A stretch of 64,000 nucleotides of DNA from Thysanoteuthis rhombus (taxonomy: Eukaryota; Mollusca; Cephalopoda; Oegopsida; Thysanoteuthidae). Under the pieces are notes generated by a model. That model did not search any database. It worked only from the letters and a program-made list of their open reading frames with translations, and was not told the DNA's origin. Shown here piece after piece: positions 20,995-32,544 of this stretch (position 1 is its first letter; each line of letters starts with the position of its first letter). Location: NCBI GenBank assembly GCA_963457665.1, contig OY735212.1, positions 10,879,183 to 10,943,182 on the forward strand, given 5' to 3'. Made by a program: the position numbers and the translations under genes.

Positions 20995-21778
20995 AATGCA
21001 TACTATACCATGACCCAATCAAGGTACTGTGCTGGATCTTTTGTGGCATTTCTTGGAGCAATGTCGGTGATGTGATATCGTCTTCCCAAGTAATACTAGA
21101 TAGATTGTACAGGATTACACGGTGATACCAGCTGCACGTAATCTCAGACCTGACCTATTTATGTATAAATAGCAGATATTTATTATTCATTCATTGTTGT
21201 AGATAATTGTACGTAGCCAGATAAATAGATCGTTATATAGATAGATGAATGCATACATCAGAAAAATGAAGAATAGGCATAGATCGATAAACAAACAGAT
21301 TGACCGACATAGATAGATTGAAGGATATGTATGACTTTGGATATGATGTATGCATTTATTGAAATATTGAAATATATGTAATATGATTCCCGAATATACT
21401 TGCGAAAGCTATCACATATTCTTTTGCATAAATATATTTGCTTACTTTTGTGGTTATGTATTGCGAGAAATAGACATTCAGATGGATAGATACGCACACA
21501 CACACACACACAAACAGATTTATATATGTTACGTCGGATAGGCGAAATTGTTTAGATGGCAAAGTTTGCGCTTCTTTGCAAAAAAGTAAGCAAACAGGTA
21601 GTTTTAATTTGATTCAGAGTTCAAAACTTCAGACAAGGTTTACGAAACAACTATCTTTTATGATAAACACTTTACGTGACGAAGTTAAATCGAACTTTTT
21701 CTTAACAAAAAAAATAAGTGAAATTCGCAAATCAAGCAATTTCACCGATTCTGCAAAATATATACGTATGTGATGCAC
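20995..21778. other. Spacer with decayed GATA repeat
   Basis: 21,225-21,335 holds scattered GATA/GATAGATT words from an old tetranucleotide array. A short (CA)n lies at 21,495-21,511. No gene. Confidence 0.5.
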
Positions 21779-21790
21779 ATACACACACAC

Positions 21791-21887
<97 letters not shown>

Positions 21888-21888
21888 C
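21779..21888. repeat. Palindromic (AC)n(AT)n(GT)n array
   Basis: AC units to 21,824, AT to 21,874, GT to 21,888. The AC arm is complementary to the GT arm and the AT core is self-complementary, so the whole array can fold on itself. Confidence 0.97.
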
Positions 21889-22199
21889 AGGTAAAATGTG
21901 GGGAAACTGATTAACTGCACATGCGCAGTACGGTTGATACAGGGTGTTGCACGCTAATCCAATTGAAGAAGCCGTTGGGAAATTAGATAACATCGTTGCC
22001 GTTCAGAGTTTAGTCGAAGAGTTGATTGGAGTTGGGACTTGAAAGGACTTTGCTGTTGGACAGTTTGGAGACCCTGAACACAAACATTGCCCTTCAGTTC
22101 CTTTTTTTCTTTTTTTTCTTTTTTTTCTTTTGCTCCCTTTCACAGATCTCCTTTCTAGCCTTGTCATTGAACATGCCCGGACATCTGTAGAGAAACAGC
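21889..22199. other. Unassigned; pyrimidine run
   Basis: More GC-balanced than its flanks, with a T/C run at 22,101-22,135. No match found. Confidence 0.4.
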
Positions 22200-23130
22200 T
22201 ATGAAAAGCGGCGTTGTTATTTAGGGTTGGAAGGAGATCGAAATAATTGAATATGGGATCAAGATGAATGGAATTTTGTCAAAATTGGCGAAAGAAAGAC
22301 GCAATGCAATGAAATATAATAATGCCAACTGTCGTGGTTGAGGGCGGAAAGAAGGAGGAAGGGCGAAAAAGTGAGTAAATCGGTTGGAGACAAAGAACGG
22401 GACCATTGAAAACAGGATAAAGGGAAGGAGAATAGGTAGGAGGAAGAAAAATGAGTATGGAGAAAAGGAGTTGGAGGAATCGGTGAACAAGAAATTGTGA
22501 AAGATGAAAGGGTTAATGAAAGAGAAGGAGGAATGAGGAAAAGGGAAATAATGAATAGAAGGAAGAATGATTTTGAAAAGAAAGAAAAATGAATATGAAG
22601 AAGAAAATTAGAAGGAAGAAAAACGGATTGGAGGGGAAAATAAAATGGAATCAAAATGAATAGGAAGAATAAGGAGAAAAAAGAAGAACGAATAGATTGA
22701 AGGAGAAAGAAAAGAAAGAAGATTCGATACGAGGGAGAAAAACAAAAAAATTGAAGAGCAAAGAATAAGAGGGAAAAATTAAAAAGAGAAAAACGAGTGA
22801 AGTAGATTAACAAAATGAGAGGGAGGAGAAAGAGAGTGAATATGTGGAAGAGAAATGTGGAGAATGTATGAATATAGCTGGAAAGGTGAAGAATTGTTAC
22901 AAAGAAGAAAAATGAGTCAGAAAAATAGAAGGGGAGAAAATTAACAAAATAAAAATCAAAAGAAGAACATAAATAAAATAGAAGAACATAAGAAGCAAAA
23001 GTAGAGAGACAGAGAGGAAAACTGTTGAGAATGAGGAGGAAGAAGGAAAATGAGTAAGAAGGATCGAAAAGGAAGGAAAAAATGCCCATTAAACCCAAAT
23101 TTTTATATAAATGGGAAAAAGAGAAAGGTA
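22200..23130. repeat. Purine-rich tract of about 900 bp
   Basis: The plus strand is dominated by A and G (GAAGGAGAA, AGGAAGAAAAA-type words) with scattered T and little C. The 302-residue minus-strand ORF across 22,259-23,167 is Phe/Ser/Leu-rich low-complexity sequence, as expected when a polypyrimidine strand lacks stop codons. It is not called a gene. Confidence 0.85.
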
Positions 23131-23139
23131 GAAAAGGAA

Positions 23140-23480
23140 GCACATTGAGAGTGTTTACCACTATCAACCCAATCGTTAGGGGAACAAATTTTGCACTGAT
23201 CCGCTCCGCTTTTGAATCGTTTGCTGGTAGGCGGACAAACAGATGGGAAGAGAGATAGATGGACTGACAGACATACTAACAGATAGACAGACACGACTGA
23301 ATACTTCGTTGAGAGAGGAAGCACTCAGAGATTGCATTCCTCTGCCAACGCCTGACACTAGAAACCTCTTTTGCTGCAGAATAATGATAAAATATCTCAA
23401 TCCTAAATGAATCCCTGGATCCCCCCTAAAATGCACTTTTTTTTTTTTTTTTTAGCCTACGACCCAACCTTTCCAAGAAT
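23140..23480 (+). repeat. Dispersed repeat D3, copy 1 (loose match)
   Basis: Contains the element end pattern seen at 27,620-27,780: GATCCGCTCC, TTTGAATCG, then GGCGGACAAACAGA and GACAGACA words to about 23,295. The part to 23,450 (GCCAACGCCTGACACTAGAAACC) is probably a related or adjoining repeat. Confidence 0.45.
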
Positions 23481-23740
23481 GTCTAAAGTAATTGATTGAG
23501 AATTTTCAGATACGGTGTGAACGGACATTAGCGAATACATTGATTAAAAATGCAAAGATATCTTTCGATCACAGAACATACTTCTGGATCAGCTCCAGGA
23601 TCCAATCACATCTTAGCTAATCCATGGACCATCCTTAAATAACATTCTTTTGAATTTCGTTGAGAATTCGTGGGGAGAGCCAAAAAGACGGGAAGACCAA
23701 CGAACGGGAAGATAGACGGACACATCTCGAAGTTGATCGA
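23481..23740 (+). repeat. Dispersed repeat D3, copy 2
   Basis: From 23,576, TTCTGGATC, CCAGGATCCAATCA, CCATGGACCATCCTT, TTGAATTTCGTTGAGAA and GGAGAG align in order with 27,640-27,760, ending in a decayed GAC-rich run. Confidence 0.55.
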
Positions 23741-24039
23741 CAAGGGTCAATGATAGAAAACACTACGTTAGGAGAGAAAATGATACTCGACAGAGAGAAG
23801 ATGGCGATGGAAAAATCTGTAAGGAGGACAACATATTTACAGGACTATAACAATCAGTACAACCAAATAGGTCCTGTGCCCCAAAAGTGTTTTTATGGAT
23901 AGAAATAGATAAATAAGAATAAAAATTATGAAAGATAGAATGAACCATTATGGAATAAATAAGTCATATGATCAGCCATTCTTACGTCGGGACTAGACAA
24001 AAATCGTAGAATTTCTGATATTTCAATGTGTGCTTTTAT
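23741..24039. other. No feature seen
   Basis: Purine-rich spacer with AGATAGA words near 23,900-23,940. Confidence 0.35.
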
Positions 24040-24640
24040 ATGAATCGGCAGCAGCATCATCATTAACATCATTATCAGTCTTTAACTGTGCGAAGTTGGA
24101 CGTAGACCTTCCCGAGGATTCACCAAAGGTTTTTATCATGGGTGTCATAGAGACCATACTCTCTGAATTTGTGTAGTTTGTCTCTCGATCATGTGTTTAT
24201 CCGGCCTCGGTTGCGCATATGATCGGTTGAGATCCATGTTGTGATTTGTGATGTCCATTGATAGTATGTCATTCTCGCAACGTGACCAAGCCATTGCGAT
24301 TTGAGTTTTCTGATGAATTCGATGATATCCTGGATTCTTATTTATCCTCTGATATATAATGCTGTCTTATGATCTTTCCATGTTAGGTTGAGCATAATTC
24401 TTTCATGTACACATTGCATGAATCTCAGTTTGAGAGTTAGTATCATGGTTCGGTTCCATGATTCAGCTCCATAGGTGACTTTCGGAAGGATGCATCAATT
24501 TTATACCCTTCTTTTAAGGACTAATGGGATTTTCTTGTTCTTGAAGGTTGAGCTTGCTCAGCTGGAACCTTGCCATCCTGTAATGATCTTCGTTATATTT
24601 ATTCTTTCTCGGAGGATTTCATGCATATTACTCTGCTAAA
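24040..24640 (-). mobile_element. RTE-like LINE C-terminal region and 3' end
   Basis: One of the longest uninterrupted 3' copies. From the right end on the minus strand it covers the thumb (TTGCCATCC near 24,570, GGGATTTTCTTGTTCTTGAA near 24,527), the TYGAESWN-like block (GGTTCCATGATTCAGCTCC near 24,452), and the WAWSRCENDIL..-like region (CTCGCAACGTGACCAAGCC near 24,273). It ends at CATCATCATT triplets near 24,055. No large deletion is evident, but frameshifts remove the coding frame. Confidence 0.87.
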
Positions 24641-25274
24641 TGGTACATACTTTATCATTTCAAACTGTTAAAATGCATCAAATGTTGGTCCTGATATGCT
24701 AGAAAATGTTAAACCCCATAGTGCGTTTTATTTGGTTACCCCGTTGCTTCCTCAACCAATATTTAGTTACCCAGTACCCTCCCCTGGAAGTTTTTCACCT
24801 TGTCACAGTCCTGGTGTCGAAAAAATATTTGGTAACCATGATAATTAAGAACGACATGAAGGCGAGAAACCAGACTTGTCGAGAGAGGAAATGTTAAGGT
24901 GGAATTTACATGCACAAACAAAGAACGTTCTATCAAACGTCGTGGAGCCATATTGTCTGAGGCTAATTTCCTTTTTGGAGCCGTTATACCACGGTTCGAC
25001 GTAAACTCGACAACTGTGGTAATGTTCACCGATACCCTCTGGCAGTGGCAGTCGAACCTAGCTCTTCCCACCTGCCAAGAACATCAGCAATATGCCCATA
25101 AATGAGCAACCTCATCTTTTTTTCTGAAGACAGAGAAGTTGGAACTAGTTTTCAGAAAAAACAATGCAAAAAACAATTTAGAGGGCCCTGAGCTGAGAAA
25201 ATAACGTAAATCAAAATACAATCGAAATATCCTTGAAGAAAGGACATGAAAGAATAATGAAAATGGTGAAACAG
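24641..25274. other. Unassigned region
   Basis: The 102-residue minus ORF at 24,763-25,071 has no recognised domain. 24,895-25,080 is less AT-rich and could be part of an unidentified repeat. Confidence 0.35.
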
Positions 25275-25345
25275 ATCTGGTTATTCACTCAATACAAGCG
25301 TGAATGCAGCTGGATACAAATTTAGCTCAAACTTACATTCATAAA
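25275..25345 (-). repeat. D1 fragment
   Basis: CAGATCTGGTTATTCACTCAATA and AATTTAGC match D1 in minus orientation. Truncated soon after. Confidence 0.45.
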
Positions 25346-25554
25346 ATACAATAAAAAAGACATAAAAAGAAGAATATGTAAAAATCATTAGTCCTCTGTT
25401 TCTATTAATATGGCGCTATTGCATTCTTTGGGAATATTTGTTACAGTATATTTTTAAAAACCTGTGTAACTATTACAATACCTTGATGTTCACCATGTTT
25501 CCTGGGCTGATGGTTCCTGTCAGCAAGATAACTTAACCCTTATGACACAAAACT

Positions 25555-26016
25555 GGCTCAAGGAATATCCGGTTGACTTCTGAGTTCTCCATTTGTCCAG
25601 ATTTTTCCCCTGTCCGCTTATGGAGCTGAAACATGGAACTTGACAAAAAAAATGGCCGAAAGACTGTGAACCATGCAATGTGTACATGAAATAATAATGG
25701 TCAAAATCACAAAACAGGGCAGTATTTTAGGATACAACCGGAGTCAGAGACATTATAAGAAAAACATTAGGAACCTCGAATGGCAATGGGCTGGATATAT
25801 TGCAAGAATGGCAGGCAACTGATGGATATTGCATTCAGAACATTGATCCTGAGGGATCGAATGCGCAACTGTAGCCGGCAGAACATAAGATGGCGAGACG
25901 GGATGGACAGATTCAGATAATATTGGCTTTTCGATTCCCATGATAGAGAGGTCTGGCGCTACACTAGGGTAGGTATATGACCAACGACAGACGATGAAAG
26001 ACTGGTGATGATGATG
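25555..26016 (+). mobile_element. RTE-like LINE 3' end
   Basis: Frames read MTKKMAEKL and TMQCVHEI (near 25,645-25,695), IRNLEWQWAGYIARMAGN (near 25,770-25,820), RWRDGMDRFR (near 25,890), and the terminal CCAACGACAGACGATGAAAG followed by GATGATGATG at 26,005-26,016. Stops interrupt each block. The order is complete from the thumb to the triplet tail. Confidence 0.87.
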
Positions 26017-26659
26017 TATGGAATATGTTGCAATGCACACTAAATTACCTGCTGCACTCAAACCCAACAGACCAAACACAAGAACCCCAGTAACTCTGTA
26101 CCACGTCACGTAGCCATTTTTTTCCCAGTCAAAGGAACAAGTCACACGTTATTTGGTATTTGTTTTTAATCTTTGGTTCTTCAGTTTATCTAACACTACC
26201 TATATACGTATACATTAATGTGTATGTTCGGGCATACACAATAATTAGCTCTAAAATTAAACGGAAAGACACAAGGAAGTGCGGTTCTCACAGAAGCAAT
26301 CATCTGGACTTCTTAAAGTTTTCAACTTTAATTCCCAAAGTGAAGACAATGTTCCCAAGTATCACCTACTAACACAACCAACACGAGTAGTGAAAATGAA
26401 CCATATTACCACGAACTCACATACACTTACACGTTTATCAGTGTATGTGTGCATTTGTATACTTGTTAGGTGACAAGGCACAGCCAGCCTTTTTTTAAAG
26501 GTTACTAGTTCATCCTTACACTTAGTTGATTAAATTCAATTTGGTCGATCCAAATTTAACACAGCAGTTAATTAAATAAAAGAGGAAGGGAGACTGACGT
26601 AAGAAATAGAGAGATAAGACCTAATCGAGCTTATTCTGATTACTGTGAGATTCAATTTC
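26017..26659. other. No gene seen
   Basis: Short ORFs only. The 70- and 64-residue plus ORFs at 26,160-26,473 have no recognised similarity. Confidence 0.35.
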
Positions 26660-27150
26660 TTCCTTTTTAGAAACCCAAAACCAAGACTGTCAACATGGCT
26701 TCTTTCACTTTTTTAAGTTTGGTTGGATGGCTCGATGACCATGTGTGTATGTATGTATGTATGTATCATAGATAATATATGTGTATATTGTACGTATATG
26801 CTGCACTAATTGAGCTAGGGACAGAAAATTCAAACATTCACGAGTAGAGAAAAAACTGTTTTTTTCGTAATAGAGCTAAGAATATGTCTATTGAGAATTC
26901 CAGTTCACAATTTCAAGTTTTTGCTATACTGACCCTTTAATGTGTATATCATTTACACTTGTTCTTTGAAAGTTCGGATTTTTTACTGATCACTGCCCAA
27001 CAAAATGCAAGGGACGTAACTTCGATTATCCCTTTTTTTTTTTCAATTTTTCAATGAACTCCCAAAATACGGCATGCTCTAAAAAGATGTTGGTCATGTG
27101 GCAGTTTCTATCCAGAGACAAACCAGACCTTTGTTCTCCTTCCTTTTTTT
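26660..27150 (+). repeat. Dispersed repeat D1, near full length
   Basis: Order: AGACTGTCAACATGG, TTTAAGTTTGGTTGGATGG, then an internal (TATG)n at 26,745-26,766, CAGAAAATTC, AAAGTTCGGATTTTTTACTG, ATCACTGCCCAACAAAATG, GGGACGTAACTTC, CGGCATGCTC and AGTTTCTATCC with AAACCAGACC. This copy shows where a TATG microsatellite sits inside D1. Confidence 0.65.
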
Positions 27151-27619
27151 TTCATACATTTTTCTTCTTGTTTTACGAAATATTTTGATTCTGGGAATGT
27201 TTATAATTACTTGACTTTTCTTACTCCCATTAGAGCAATGTTGAAAACACGCTAATCTCAGAAATCCAATTTATTTCCGAATTTTCGGAAAATTCCGTTA
27301 AATTTACCGTAGACAAAGTTGCTAATTACTAAACCACGATGAGGCGTTCAAAATATTTACTAAACTTATTTAGAGTGGTACGAAATTTTGAAGTGGAGAT
27401 CATTGTAATAATGTTGACAGAAAGAAAAAAGAGATTAGAAAAAGCACCCTGGGAAGACATACATCTACCAAAGCCGTACACTAAATAACATTGGACTGAA
27501 AATAGAATATGAAAAAAACAAAGGGACAGAAATTTCCATGTACCAATATCGAGTTGCTTCCCTTGAAATCGAAAAATGTGCTCCAGGCTTTCGTTTCTAA
27601 ACTTTTTTTCCTGTAGAAT
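27151..27619. other. No feature seen
   Basis: AT-rich spacer with minus ORFs that are probably chance. Confidence 0.35.
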
Positions 27620-27778
27620 AATAAAAGAAAACATCTCTTAACCAAAAACAATTTCCTGGGTCCGTGCCAGAATTCAATCAATCCTCCCCTAGCCTGTGGC
27701 CCATCATTCGACAAACATTCATTGGAATTTATTGAGAACTTCTGGTGAAGACAGACAGACCGACGGACTGGCACTAAT

Positions 27779-27779
<1 letters not shown>
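27620..27779 (+). repeat. Dispersed repeat D3, copy 3
   Basis: Aligns with 23,576-23,720 and ends in GACAGACAGACCGACGGAC immediately before a long (AT)n array. Confidence 0.55.

Positions 27780-27862
<83 letters not shown>
27780..27862. repeat. (AT)n microsatellite
   Basis: About 41 uninterrupted AT units. Confidence 0.98.
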
Positions 27863-27865
<3 letters not shown>

Positions 27866-27959
27866 CCTATTGCCGCTTTGTTAACTGATGTAAACAAGAT
27901 TTTTACTTGTTTCGGTCTGACTTCTTCCAGGAGTTGAGAGGTTGTGACCATTGTGGTCA

Positions 27960-28350
27960 CGCACAATAGCCTTCACTAATGGAACAAGAGGGTTATAGAT
28001 TGAAATATCTACACCTTATTATGTCCAGAAAATCGATTATTTTTTTTTTTGGTTTTTTTCATCCATACCCAGTTCCAACATTTCTTTTTTGGGGATGCTT
28101 AAATTTACGATGTAATTGTCTGCTAAATTGGCTCCTTAATATGTGTCCAGCAGTCTTTACGCTTGTTTTGTTTGTATGTTTTGCTTTTGTTTGGGTTTGG
28201 GGGGGGGATGAAACTCCCTACAAACTGCACTCGGTTTTTTTTTGTGATCCAATAAAAAAAAGCGTCAGAAATGAGTTATTCATTGATCACCCCTTTCACC
28301 AATTTTTTTTAATTCACCATCCAAAACACTGCATACAACCAGATTTGTTA
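27960..28350 (+). repeat. Dispersed repeat D1
   Basis: GATTGAAATATCTACACC, TATGTCCAGAAAATCG, a long T run, GTGTCCAGCAGTCTTTACGC, a G run at 28,200-28,207, GAGTTATTCATTGATCACCCC and ACACTGCATACAACC follow the D1 order. Confidence 0.6.
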
Positions 28351-28439
28351 TTATGTATTATGCACATTCGTTGCCTAATCTGTCTTTTTTCTAATATATA
28401 TACATATGCGTATGAATACATACATAAAACACACAAACA

Positions 28440-28695
28440 CCAACAGATCTGGTTAGTCACGCAATAGGAACTGTCACGTAGTCTTTGGACAGCATGCAGT
28501 GTTGCAGATGATCAATAAATTACGTCTCTCACCTTTTGTTTGGCAGCGATTACTGACGAAAAGTCTGAATTTTTTAAAAAAATCAGAGATGCCGCTAGAC
28601 ACAAATTAACTAATTTAGCATCAACTTACAATGCATATTGAAATCCCCCGCTCACACACACTAACAAATCTATTTCAGGCTGATTTTTTTCAAAA
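28440..28695 (-). repeat. Dispersed repeat D1
   Basis: CAGATCTGGTTAGTCACG, GAACTGTCACG, GACAGCATGC, GATGATCAATAAATTACG and GAAAAGTCTGAATTTTT are D1 in reverse. Together with the plus copy at 27,960 it forms an inverted pair about 90 bp apart. Confidence 0.65.
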
Positions 28696-28715
28696 ATTAG
28701 TTCCTCTCTAGACCT

Positions 28716-28812
28716 CATCATTCTCACCATCAGCTTTTAAGCGTCTGTTGTTTGACATGGACCTTCCCAAGGATTCAACGGGCCTCTTTTTCGTGTGTGC
28801 CGTGGAAACAGA
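28716..28812 (-). mobile_element. RTE-like LINE 3' terminal scrap
   Basis: CATCAGCTTTTAAGCGTCTG, then TTGACATGGACCTTCCCAAG and GATTCAACGGGCC match the extreme 3' end of other minus-strand copies. Confidence 0.7.
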
Positions 28813-29080
28813 ACTTTAGTGAGGAGTAAAATGTTCATATTCACTACCGTCTATTTTAGTGCGACCTTTACGCAGATACATACATATATACATATATGCA
28901 TGCATATATTGCAAGATAGAAAAATTTAAAAATCCAAGAAATAGATGTTGACATATTTGGAGTCTTGCTTGACAGTTTTTCAACACAGATTCTGTTATGC
29001 CATGTTCTCCTTCAATGTATTCTTTCTCCTGCACTTCTCTGTCACACAGGTTATATGCAGGAATGTGTCGGGTTTAATCA
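28813..29080. other. No feature seen
   Basis: Ordinary spacer with a short CATA-type run at 28,879-28,905. Confidence 0.4.
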
Positions 29081-29131
29081 ATGTGTGTGTATCTGTGTGT
29101 GTATCTGTGTGTGTATCTGTGTGTGTGGGGA

Positions 29132-29164
<33 letters not shown>

Positions 29165-29175
29165 CAGTGTGTGAA
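29081..29175. repeat. (TG)n array with 14-bp higher period
   Basis: TGTGTGTGTATC repeats about three times, followed by plain (TG)n to 29,164. Confidence 0.93.
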
Positions 29176-29360
29176 TGAGGGTATTTTTTGTGTGTCAGTG
29201 CATATATGTATGCTATGCTCAAGAAACTGCTTTTCATCCCTGCTGTGCTCGGCCTGGCACTAATTATATCGATAAGTATGTTTACTTTAAATCTGTATGT
29301 GTGAGTATATTCGTACATGTATGTATACACACACATACAACCCAACATACACACCTACAT

Positions 29361-29467
<107 letters not shown>

Positions 29468-29569
29468 CTTGTGTGAGTGGATGGATGGATGCGTGCGTGC
29501 ATGTGTGATTGTTTTGATGCGATGTTAGCGACAGTTATCTGAATAATAAGATTACAGTTCGGTTACTGT

Positions 29570-29890
29570 TTACGTTACAAGAGCGAAGACAAAGGAGAGT
29601 TCGAAAATATCTTTTGGCAACGCAAATAACTGAAGGAAGGGAAAAAAAAGAAAGAAGAAAAACATTGCAAAATGACAACTGACAAAAGAGGAGGGAATAA
29701 AAAATTCAAATGAAAAAAAAGGAAGAATAACCAATGAGCGAAAAAGGAACGATAGGTGCGTAAAACGTTGAAATAACAAAGAAAACCGGGACAGAATAAG
29801 AATAAAGCCAAGGACTAAAAAATGAAATATCTTCGGGTAGAAGAAGTAACGGGCAGATGGGAAAAAAATTAGAGGTCTTATTTGTGAGCC
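29570..29890. repeat. Purine-rich tract of about 320 bp
   Basis: A/G-dominated plus strand with GGGAAAAAAAAGAAAGAAG-type words. It resembles the tract at 22.2-23.1 kb in composition, not in sequence. The minus ORFs here are Phe-rich shadows. Confidence 0.7.
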
Positions 29891-30084
29891 CATAATATGC
29901 ACACTTTAGAAGGGGATTGGGAGTGGGTAGTTCTGTGCACAGTATCTTAGCCAAAACCCAATAGATTCCTATTTCGAGTTTGGGCTGGTAGTCCCTGTCA
30001 TCATACCAGCACCACGGGTACAGAGTTTTATTTCCATAATTTTTTTCAAAAATTTTCATGTGGGTGCATATTAAAACATTTTTC

Positions 30085-30352
30085 ACTGAAGTAAATCTTC
30101 AAAAGTTTTTTTGACTGACATTCATCAGTGGATGACTCGTTAGAAAAAAATTCAAATGTTTAGTGTAGAAATAATTTGAGCTAACACAGAATATGGTGTT
30201 AAAAACGACAAAAAAGTAATGTACTTAAATCTTTAAAACCCTCTTTTGACTGACACTCATCAGAGGTTGACTCGTCAAAAAAATATTCAAATTTTTAGTG
30301 TGAAAATAAATTGAACAAACAAAAAGAGTCGTTGGAAAGGGCCAAAAAGTAA
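30085..30352. repeat. Tandem duplication, unit about 137 bp
   Basis: Unit 1 (30,085-30,220) and unit 2 (30,221-30,352) share, in order, TAAATCTT, TTTTGACTGACA, CATCAG.GGTTGACTCGT, AAATTCAAAT, TTAGTGT and AAAAAGTAATGTA. Units differ at many positions, so the duplication is old. Confidence 0.8.
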
Positions 30353-30419
30353 TGTAGTTTCTTCCAGCATAAAAGCATAAAATGAATAATGTTGATAAAG
30401 AAAAAATGTTAATGGTATT

Positions 30420-30770
30420 TTCCTTTCGTAACCATGCAACGTGCACAAGAAAGAATCATGTTCAACATCACATGGAATGATCACAAGACAACACTTTATA
30501 TTGAACAAAAAGATCCATTAGGAAAAATCGAATGACATTAGGCATACCATGTAACAAGAATGTCATGAACCCCCTTGATATCACGCCTCACAACGTGGAT
30601 TCCCAAACATCTTGTGCAAAATAATGGGCGGCAAAAAATACGATGGTATGAAGATTTACACACGTTAAAAAAATACTGGTTCGCGACGCCAACGGTCAAT
30701 AGGTCGGGTGAGATTTGAGGACAGTCTCCGTCAATCAACGGGCGTTAAATGGACGGTGTGTGCAAGTATG
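30420..30770 (+). mobile_element. RTE-like LINE 3' part
   Basis: Frames read VTMQRAQERIMFNITWNDHK (near 30,430), DPLGKIE with a stop, AYHVTRMS, RLTTWIPKHLVQNNG, QKIRWYEDLHTLKKYWF and a terminal GGGCGTTAAATGGACGG. These match the thumb-to-end region, with stops between blocks. Confidence 0.82.
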
Positions 30771-30889
30771 GCTGTTGTGTGATTTTTCTCAAAGAAAACT
30801 GACCTAAAAAGGAAGCATCTTGAACCGAACGAGGCTTCAACTGAGTATTTGGCCAGGGATCAGTGTCTATTCCTACGGCATAGCGCTGG

Positions 30890-31400
30890 TTTTAGAGTAT
30901 CTGAGAGACTCAATGATCTCGAACTCCAAAGAAAGAAGGAAATCCTTTGATAACGTTACACTTAGGGAAGCAGCAGAGGCACACACTCGATCATCGGTCT
31001 GTGAGTTTGCAGGAATTGTTGGAACAAGAAAATCAAGCATTTTTTACCCATTTCCATTCACTATGAAGAAAATAGATGGATAGGTTCTGCTTGAACTGAC
31101 AGATGATCAGACAAAACGGCGTTCCGATATCTATTCAACACCCTCGAGAAGTTGCACTTACGATATACAACGATTTTCGAATCGAAGTTATGCCTGATCC
31201 ATATTATTCGACTGACTTTTCTCTTACAGATCATTTTTTGAAACATCTTGTCTGATTTATAAAGAATTAACAGTTTCAGAATGATGCAGCTACCGAAGAA
31301 GCTTTTATGGAGTTTATTTGGTCCAGGGATATTGATTTCTTTTTACTTCAAGAGAATGAATGACCTTGTGGATTGTTGACAAACGTGTATTAAATCCTTC
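30890..31400 (+). mobile_element. Mariner-like transposase relic
   Basis: An open stretch reads RRKSFDNVTLREAAEAHTRS, SVCEFAGIVGTRKSSI (30,935-31,040), matching the second helix-turn-helix region of mariner transposases. Past a stop it reads VLLELTDDQTKRR, the usual WVPHEL position. Downstream frames give PYYSTDFSLTDHF (usually PYSPDLSPTDYH), then DAATEEAFMEFIWSRDIDFF and MNDLVDC with QTCIKS, the C-terminus. The centre with the first two catalytic aspartates (GDEKW to HDNARPH) is missing. Stops and frameshifts make it non-functional. No terminal inverted repeats were identified. Confidence 0.75.
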
Positions 31401-32544
31401 GGAAAACATTTTGATTAAACCTTTTTTTTCCATCACATATCTTTCCTTTTGTATCGTTAGATCTACGAGAAAATCCATTACTTTCAGGAAAACCTAATAT
31501 TTGTTCAAGATAGATAGAGAAATGGGGTGGACCCAATGCAAAGACTAAAAGATCTGCAAAGCCTAAGAAAAACGAAATACCCGTAAATGAGAAATAACCA
31601 TTCTACCACCACTATTTTTATTAGTAGAAAATAAAAGATAAAGTAGGATTAAGATGACTGAATGATTGCATTGAAATAGAGGGTAGTTACATTTAACGTA
31701 TTGCGTGCGTCAATGTTTAATAAATCAGTAGTTTGATTATTGTATCAACAATGTTGTTTCCACAAATCAAGCTTTACTTCTAGGTGACCCCTGTATCAAA
31801 GAGAAAGATCGGGGTAAAAGTAAAAGAGAAAAGTAATGATATAAATAGATGCAAAGAGCACAAGATGCAGGAGATAAGATAGGGAAGAAGTAAATATATC
31901 AAGCATTAATACCCTTGGTAAAAGGCACGAGTCCACTTCTCCCTGCTCTTTGTTTGAGGGCAGAATATCTCATAGGTTATTTATTGACTTTGTCGTACCG
32001 TGATAGCTGACGGAATTGAGATTTGGTGGGTGAGAACTTGGATAATTAAACACATTTCTCTCTGAATGTAATCTCTGCAGGAGGTTATTATTCTAAGTTT
32101 CTACTTAACAGAGGCCAGAATGTATAGTGTCGCGCTTAAATTAAGACCCAAACATCTTTTTTTCTTTATCGAATTTTTTTCTAGACCAAACATAGCAGGA
32201 TTTTCTTATTCTTAGTTGATCATTTAACATCAAAACAGACATCATGAAGTTTTATTTATGACCAAACTGTGTTGTATTGACACTTTGTTGCCAAAAATAT
32301 GATTTTGATGCCGAGTGCATCTCATTCGAAAGAAGTTTATTTAAAATCAATATTTTGGTCAAAAATAGTACTTTATATTATCCTCTTTGAATGTGTAATG
32401 TTCTATAAGAAATATGGAAATTGGTTTAGAAGAAAATTAGCTTCTGAATCGAAGCATGTACCTTTGGAGAATTCTGTGCTGACTAGCGAAATGCTTCAAT
32501 CTTGTCTTCGTGATAATAGATTTTTTTGAGACGTAACATTTGTA
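31401..32544. other. Unassigned AT-rich region
   Basis: No repeat or ORF of note. The 76-residue ORF at 32,299-32,529 has no recognised family. Confidence 0.4.

Noticed and set aside
22259..23167. 302-residue minus-strand ORF, longest in the window
   Set aside because: It is a Phe/Ser/Leu low-complexity translation of a polypyrimidine strand. Absence of stops follows from composition.
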